In this document: positions 57,601 to 64,000 of the stretch, piece after piece
Numbering within the stretch: the first letter of the stretch is position 1
How the letters are laid out: each line of letters starts with the position of its first letter
Program-made: the position numbers and the translations under genes
DNA from: Chaunax sp. Z400
Taxonomy: Eukaryota; Chordata; Actinopteri; Lophiiformes; Chaunacidae
Direction: 5' to 3'
DNA: 64,000 bases
Assembly (NCBI GenBank): GCA_037577475.1
Contig: CM075188.1
Location: 16,078,501 to 16,142,500 of the forward strand
Notes under the pieces: model-generated
Databases searched by the model: none
Seen by the model: the letters and a program-made list of their open reading frames with translations, nothing else
What the model was told of the DNA's origin: nothing

Positions 57601-57905
57601 TGACATCTTTATAATTCTCCGCCATGAACAAAGTAAGGAGGCGGATATAGGAATGGGGTCCTTCCATCCTGTCCATTCATCTGTCCGTCACCTTTTTTTC
57701 CTGGAGCATAACTCAAAAACGTTCTACATACAACAACCAAGTACCAAAGTGGTGCCTCGTGCTATTTTTTTTTCTTTTTTCTTTTTCCTCCTGTTTCCAT
57801 GGTAACAAGCTGGACTTTGGCTCATTCAGGTGTTTGGTTTTGTTTCTGGAGCAGATCTCAAGTACTATTCAATATTTTTTGCAGATATGCACGCCGATCT
57901 CTTTT
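57601..57905 (+). repeat. Family A-like repeat, copy 4
   Basis: It begins TTCTCCGCCATGAACAAAG, then GGAGGCGGATATAGG, followed by a GTCC-rich run and GGAGCATAACTCAAAAACGT. The layout (CTCCGCC start, GTCTGTCC-like run, ACTCAAAAAC core) resembles family A, but divergence is high and it may be a related family. Confidence 0.45.
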
Positions 57906-59418
57906 TGGTAGTAACCCACCACAGTGTTTACATTATCTGGCTTTCATCACATTTAAATGAATGGATTGTAAATTGAGAAACATGAACAATAACTTTCAGC
58001 TTTTTTTACCCATAAGCTTTTGATGTTGAAGGGATAGTTGAGATGACGTGGTATGAGTTGGGGTGCATTCAGATATTTTGCAGAAATATATTTTTTTGTC
58101 CTAGTTCACTTTGTGCTCACACTGACATTTTTAACATTGAGCCAAAAGATACTAAACAAACGGCATATGGATAAGGCTGCAACCTGACTGGATGGCTTAT
58201 ATGACATATTAATGACATACATTGTGTGAAAAAACATGACATGTTTACATTTTATCCAGTATACTCAAATTGTTCATCAGACCTAATGTTAATGAGGCAC
58301 TTGTTTGCCCTCTGCTCATTTTGTTTTGTTGTTACCATACCCTGCTCTTTCTATGTTGTCAAATCACATGATTTTTAGGGTCGCATCACATCTTGTTTTG
58401 GTCTTTGATCCGTGCTGGGTTCATATTTCATTTGGAAGTGCACAGAGACCCATCTGTTCAGGTGGTCTTGTTCCGCTTGTTTGGTGCATGCCAAGATTTG
58501 GGTGGCACTGTTCACACTTCAAATGAACTGCACTAACAGAGCAATTGTACCAGAATTAATTTCAATCAAACGAAACTTGCCAGGCATGAAGACAACCTAA
58601 CCCTCTTTGATGTTTGGGCTTTAGCTCCAGTGTGATTGACCTCCCAGTAAGAGCCTGCAACTTGTCCACCAAACATAAGCTGAAACCACACAGGGCCATC
58701 AAACAGAAAATTTGGGTACAAAACACACCAAATAGTGAAACTGTTCAAATTCAAGTTGGATTATGGCATCTTATGCATGAATTCACAGTTTGTTTCTCAA
58801 CAAAATCCTTTGCTGATTCGTAGCATGTTCTGTGCATTATCATCCCAACTGGTCAATAAGTCATGCAACCTTTTCTTAAAAAAAAAAGAAGAAAATCCCG
58901 TTTGTGCTCGTGTGTCAGATTTCAAGCCTGATGCATTGGTTTGAAGCCTTTGTTACTTGCATCCTACCCTTTCAGCTACAGTGGTCTCCCTTAGGACATA
59001 GACTGTGAGCGTATGTGTGTGTGGATACAGATTGACTGATTAGTTGATGGTGGTGGTGAGTGCCATAACCTCCCCCTCCATCCTCTCTGTGGTCGCTGAT
59101 CCTGTCTCTTGGCTCTGGATTACGGAGAGAGAGCAGGCACACCCTGAAGCTCTATTTGCTGTTTCTCTGCACCATAGTCAAGCACTAAGGGTGCCAAAAT
59201 AGGATCATTAGGCATAGCTAACAAGGGCCAGCCAGATACATTATTACATAAAATGTCAAACTGGGTGAAAATAATAGCCAGCTGGTGGTGGGTGGGATAG
59301 ATTGAAACTATTAAACTTTCTGTTTAACAATTGTCTTCCTATTGATGAAGTGTCTAACCCTGGTACATTTTGCTATTGTTTTATTGCCCGGACAAACTCG
59401 GTTGTAAAATCCCTGCTT
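57906..59418. other. Probable intronic stretch without a recognised exon
   Basis: AT-rich with overlapping short frames on both strands near 58300-58950; none looks like a protein. Confidence 0.35.
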
Positions 59419-59504
59419 CAGAAAAATCCCAGAAAATAGATCTTTCCCCCCCCCAAAATGTATGTTTGGGGGGGGGGAAAGATCTATTTTCTGGGATTTT
59501 TCTG
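59419..59504. repeat. Near-perfect inverted repeat (36-bp arms, short loop)
   Basis: The left arm 59419-59454 and right arm 59469-59504 are exact reverse complements, each including AATCCCAGAAAATAGATC and a run of nine C or G. The loop is about 14 bases (AAAATGTATGTTTG), of which AAA/TTT can extend the stem. One extra G on the right side would bulge. No target duplication is obvious. Confidence 0.92.
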
Positions 59505-62500
59505 GGACTGATAACAACAATTAGACAATAGTTTGCATCTTTCAAAATATGTTTTATAATATTTCTATATTGTTCTAGCTCTCTCTTGTTAATTGGGTAA
59601 TTGTTGCATACTAATTCTATCAATGGAAACATGTTTTTGGTTCCTGATGCAGTGTGTTCACTCATTTTCAGCCACGCTAACTTCATTTTGTGGTTCGGTA
59701 GCCATGTATGCCTACTTAGCACACACAACATGTACTCTCAATCTATCCTACTAGGCTACAGGAGGCATTGAATGCATGGACGCACAATGTGTTTTTGATT
59801 GTTTTTTGCAGAGAGAGTGATATACCTGATAATGTCGGATTTCACATCGTATGAACAACCATTAAGATATCATGCTAGACGATACATATTGCACACCCAA
59901 TACGGTTTCACACGAAAAACCAGACTTGGTTTTCTTTAGAAAACCAAAACGTGACACAATGCATGTGAACTACGGTGCATTTGTTACACTACTGGGATGA
60001 GTGTTGGCTAGGACTTGTATAGGACTTTGCTCTTCATCAGGTTTGAACTTTGTACCAGTCTTCAAGCTGCATCTCTGTCTTACCACTGGATGCCTTAAAA
60101 GCTGTGGCGAGTGACAAGAGAAGTGAAAGAGCAAAACACAGATGAATTACAGACAAGCGAGGCACAGATGGGGGGGAAGAAATGGAAAGAAAGAGACAAG
60201 AATGGGTGGTATGAATGGTCAGTGGTAGAATGAGAGGGAGATGGAGCAGGAACAGTAAAACTTGGCTATGTACGGTGCATTGGCTAGAATCTGCTCTGTT
60301 CTGTATGTTTTTGTTCTATTTTTAGTATGAAGTCTGACTCTTGTCACTGATGAATGACCCCATATGTAAGTTACATTTAATCCGACAGAATTCATTGAGT
60401 CTGGCTCAGAGGGAAGAGGGAAAGTGTTGAGACACAGGATGTGATCCAGGCAGGGAAAAGAAAATACTTTGGAAAAAATAACTTTAGTGATGTTATTATT
60501 ATTATTATTTTGTTTGTTTGTTTTTGGCCCTCCAAATGAATGGTAGGGGAAACACTGTGAGGGGGCTGAAATTTTGTTCTTCCCTACTTTTGATGTCTAG
60601 TCTTCTTTTTTTTTAGACAATATACTGTAGATGGATAGATTTAGAAAAAAAGCCACTCTAGATATTAGAATAACCTTATCCTTCCTAAGATGTTTATCAT
60701 ACGCATGTTGTTGTATGTGCACCTGCCAGGCCACCCTAATATCATCTGGACACACCACAGGGAAGGTGTTCTCAACAGATTATACATCAGTTGAACGTTA
60801 TTGGTAGATATCACAAGTGTTCAAGCCTAGAAATAATAAATATATCACACACACAAACACATCCCCCATTGGCCCATGTTTAATTGATTTTTTCCTCAAA
60901 TCTGAAGTGAACAGCAACTGAAATGTTTTGTTTCTCCGGAAGCCCTTGAACGTAGGATGGAAGACAGTCAATGACAATGACGTAACAATTATTATATTAT
61001 TTTTATATTTCATATAACACACCATATGCTCTCCCATTGCATTCACCAATAAAAAAGAAAAAACAGAGATAATGTGGTTATTGTCACAGTCCTTTCATGA
61101 ATGAGTATGAAATTGATACTGCTGTGATTTTTCTGATGCTACAATGGAGTCATGTGTTTGGGAAGTGTTTTTAGAGAAGGCTCACCCACATGAGTGAGCG
61201 TGTACAATAATCCCCTCTGTCGGCCCCCTTTGCTTCCTTTTTTCCTCTTCCTGGTTTCTGCCTGCAGCTGCACCACATATCCCGACTACATACAGTTTGC
61301 TTGTGTGTATTTGTGCATGTGGTTCATCATGCTAAACAGGAAGGAAGCGTATCCATAACTGGATACCATCCTCAGCAGCTGCTCCTAATATCAAATGCAC
61401 ATGAATCAAATGATCACGCTGTGCAAATATAAGCATTTATTTACATTTGTCTTTTTGTTCCTGGGAGAAGCAAACATCCTTCTTTTGGCTGATTGCTTAC
61501 AGGGGTTGAACACATTACAATTAGTATGTGCTTAATGTAACCCAGTACAGTAGCCACTGCCCCAAAGAAGATTCAATCATTGCATTATGTGCAAGAACCT
61601 TGAGTTTTTGTGTCTATTCTGTTTTTTTTTTCTTCAAGCAAAACAGTCTAATCAAATCTGAAGAGTTTTACACATCCCATTTACATATAAATTAATCCAA
61701 CTCACAATCATTGTTATGAGCACAGGTATATATGTCAACCCTTTGGTACATAAAAACAATTTCCTTGCAAATATTAGTGCTCCCCCATTAAATCTCACTA
61801 AATTGGTAACAGTCATCTTCAGTCCATCACAACTCTTGTGATCGAAACTATTTATTGGTAATAGAATTGTTTGAAGTTGTGAAAAGCCTGTTAAATGTTT
61901 AACCTGACAACAGGCATAATTCAAGTGTAGGGCAACAAATACGTGTGATTTTCATTAACAAATAATCAGTTGATAATTCCTTTTGAAGTAACGATCTATC
62001 ATTTGGGCTATGAAAATACCCATTTCAGTATCCGACATCCAATGTGGATATACAGTATACATATTGTTTATTTGTTACATCAGCACTCCAAACGCTTAAG
62101 ATATTTAATTTACTATCTCATAACACTGACGATACCTGCAAATATTCAAATTCAAAGAAAGCATAACCAATGGATTTTGAATGATCGCATTATATGACAC
62201 TAATGTTGATGTTATTTTGGCCACCCCCCTGAGTGTCCATGATGAGGAAGAGCATATCTGTCCTACCTGTCGTCATTGCACTATGTTTGTCCACAGCTGG
62301 TCTAAACTATTAAACAAACATGGCTGAGATGACTGGTCCGGAAAACTGTCCAGAATCCCCTGTCACCACCAGCCAGCGTGGAATCCCATAACAGCCAATC
62401 AGGCTTAGCAGAGCCTTCTGGGTTGCATTAAGTGAGAAATGCTATCGCATCACTCATCTGGTGTATTTCATGTGGATGCTTCTGGTTTGGATCTAGAGTT

Positions 62501-63854
62501 TCATCTCATCGGGCTGATTGAAAACATGCTTTTTACACCATCTTGGTTGTTCTGTTAAAACTTGTGTGGGACTTGTGTCTGTACAAGGCTGCGATGTTAT
62601 GTGGGGATAATTTAAATGTATATTTTCCATGTGAGCTTCACTGTGATATTGACTGTGTTGAGCCACTCTGCTTGCTTTGAGTGATTTGATGAAATACACA
62701 GAACGTAGGTCTCTTATATCATATTTTGTGTTTTGTTGGTATTTACTCAGCTCACTGAGGCATGCCTTTGGTTCTGGTTGACTGGATAAAGGGGCGTTAA
62801 TCTGTAAATCAAAATGATCAGGACATGAACTTCTGTAGCATGCATAGTTTCCTCAAGACTGAGCTTCTCCTCCGCTCAGTGTGGCTTGGCATCTGGACTG
62901 AGTTAATGCAGCATTGCCAAATTTTAGAGAGGAGAACAGGGATGACAAGCACGGCGTCGAGGGGGGTATTGGAGGCTTTCATTGAGGGAGATTCTAGCTC
63001 TTTTTACACAAAGATCGCACAAATGCATCACAATGAAAAACCCTCTCTATGTTATTACTGCCCGTTTTGATTGATTACTTGATTTAGCTCTTTTCTGGAA
63101 GACACTTGTGAGGATGGATGAGGTATGAGCCAGGTCGATTAAATCTTCATTAGGTGTATTGACAAATCGTTTGTCACTTTAAGTGTGTAGGATTTATTTG
63201 CTGGTTGGACGCCAGTCCAACAGTGAATAAAGAGAGGGAGTGGCATTTGCAACAGCAAAGCAATAAATCAGATAAATAAACATACACACATCTCCGCACA
63301 GCCCTACAAAAAGGTGAGGAGAGAGACTAAGATACTGATGTAACCTCATCACACCACAAACCCATTTCTCAAAATAGTATTAAGAAGACAATAATACTAA
63401 TACTAAAATACAGGCACATCTCACACACTTGTGTCTATCTATTATATCTTGAGCCTTTTGACTCGTCCATTCCTGTGTCAACTATCTCAATCGAGACAGG
63501 AAAAAGTATGCACATATCACTAGTGCACAACACAAACACAAAGAACGCAGCTCTATGAAACAGTTGATCCCTTTGTTTACACTATCGGCAAAATAGAAGC
63601 AAACATAATATACTCTTGCTTCCAGTATCTGAATACTGTATGTTGAATTATACCCAGTGTATCATGATTCGCATCGTATTGCCAGATTCTTGCCAGTACA
63701 CAATGCTACTAGTGGGTCATAAGTGGTGATTTAGAGGTGATGCTGATGCTCCTACTACACACAGCCTTATTTTGACATTATTACAATAATTTAAGAAATA
63801 CATTCAGACATATAGTGGTCACACGTTCCAATTTACATATCACGGAAGAGTGGG
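59505..63854. other. Probable intronic stretch without a recognised exon
   Basis: It contains a TATTGCACACCCAATACGG motif near 59897 that may be a degenerate transposon end, (TTA)n(TTTG)n at 60492-60524, and a more complex block at 62330-62470 that might be conserved non-coding DNA. No exon or RNA gene is recognised. Confidence 0.35.
60492..60524. repeat. (TTA)n(TTTG)n simple repeat
   Basis: About six TTA units followed by three to four TTTG units. Confidence 0.85.
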
Positions 63855-63900
63855 CTATTTGCCTTGGCAGAGGTTTGTGCTCTGAGTACCCTTCCAGTTT
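63855..63900 (+). repeat. Family A terminal fragment, copy 5
   Basis: TGCCTTGGCAGAGGTTTGTG, then CTCTGAGTACCCTTCCAGTTTT, matches the right end of the copies at 3648 and 7905 (GGCGGAGGTxTGxxCTCTCTGAGTG, then CTAGTTT). Only the end is present. Confidence 0.5.
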
Positions 63901-64000
63901 TAAAGGAGGATGTCCAGTGTGTTTGCAGCCACTCGCAGCTGTTGTTTACCCCTCTCGCTTGACTAGGAATAATCTGTGTGACACAGGGTCATACCTACCT

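Overview
This is vertebrate nuclear DNA, most likely from a ray-finned (percomorph-type) fish. It is AT-rich and mostly non-coding. It is full of (CA)n, (GA)n and (AT)n microsatellites and remnants of fish-type LINEs and small DNA transposons. The protein genes are split by GT-AG introns, one of them only 73 bp long. There is no operon, CRISPR array, rRNA or tRNA gene that I can see.

Layout. (1) Positions 389-2902, minus strand: the first four coding exons of nicalin (ncln), residues 1-202 of about 565; the rest lies off the left edge. (2) Positions 3-43 kb: a roughly 40 kb interval with no gene I can recognise. It holds two copies of a dispersed family, L2-like LINE tails, a degenerate reverse-transcriptase fragment at 40.8-41.5 kb, several microsatellites, a near-perfect 57-bp palindrome at 21.05 kb, and one unassigned protein-like minus-strand piece at 34.5-34.8 kb. 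(3) Positions 43317-44561, minus strand: the complete single coding exon of sphingosine-1-phosphate receptor 4 (s1pr4), with a 73-bp intron in its 5' UTR. (4) Position 51285, plus strand: a likely first coding exon (seven codons plus one base, then a consensus splice donor) of a gene I could not name; its remaining exons would lie in or beyond the right 12.7 kb. (5) Positions 51.3-64 kb: probable intron 1 of that gene, holding a 453-bp terminal-inverted-repeat element, a second copy of a repeat found at 32.3 kb, and a near-perfect 86-bp inverted repeat at 59.46 kb.

The order and shared orientation of s1pr4 and ncln match the mammalian arrangement (S1PR4 followed by NCLN on human 19p13.3), which supports both names. 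The two products have unrelated jobs: nicalin is an ER membrane translocon-associated protein and S1PR4 is a plasma-membrane lipid GPCR. I see no sign that they act together. I found no convincing new multi-gene system. The observations most worth checking are the unnamed first exon, the two hairpins, the frame-shifted protein-like fragment and the two repeat families. Names of repeat families rest on memory of fish genomes, not on a database search.
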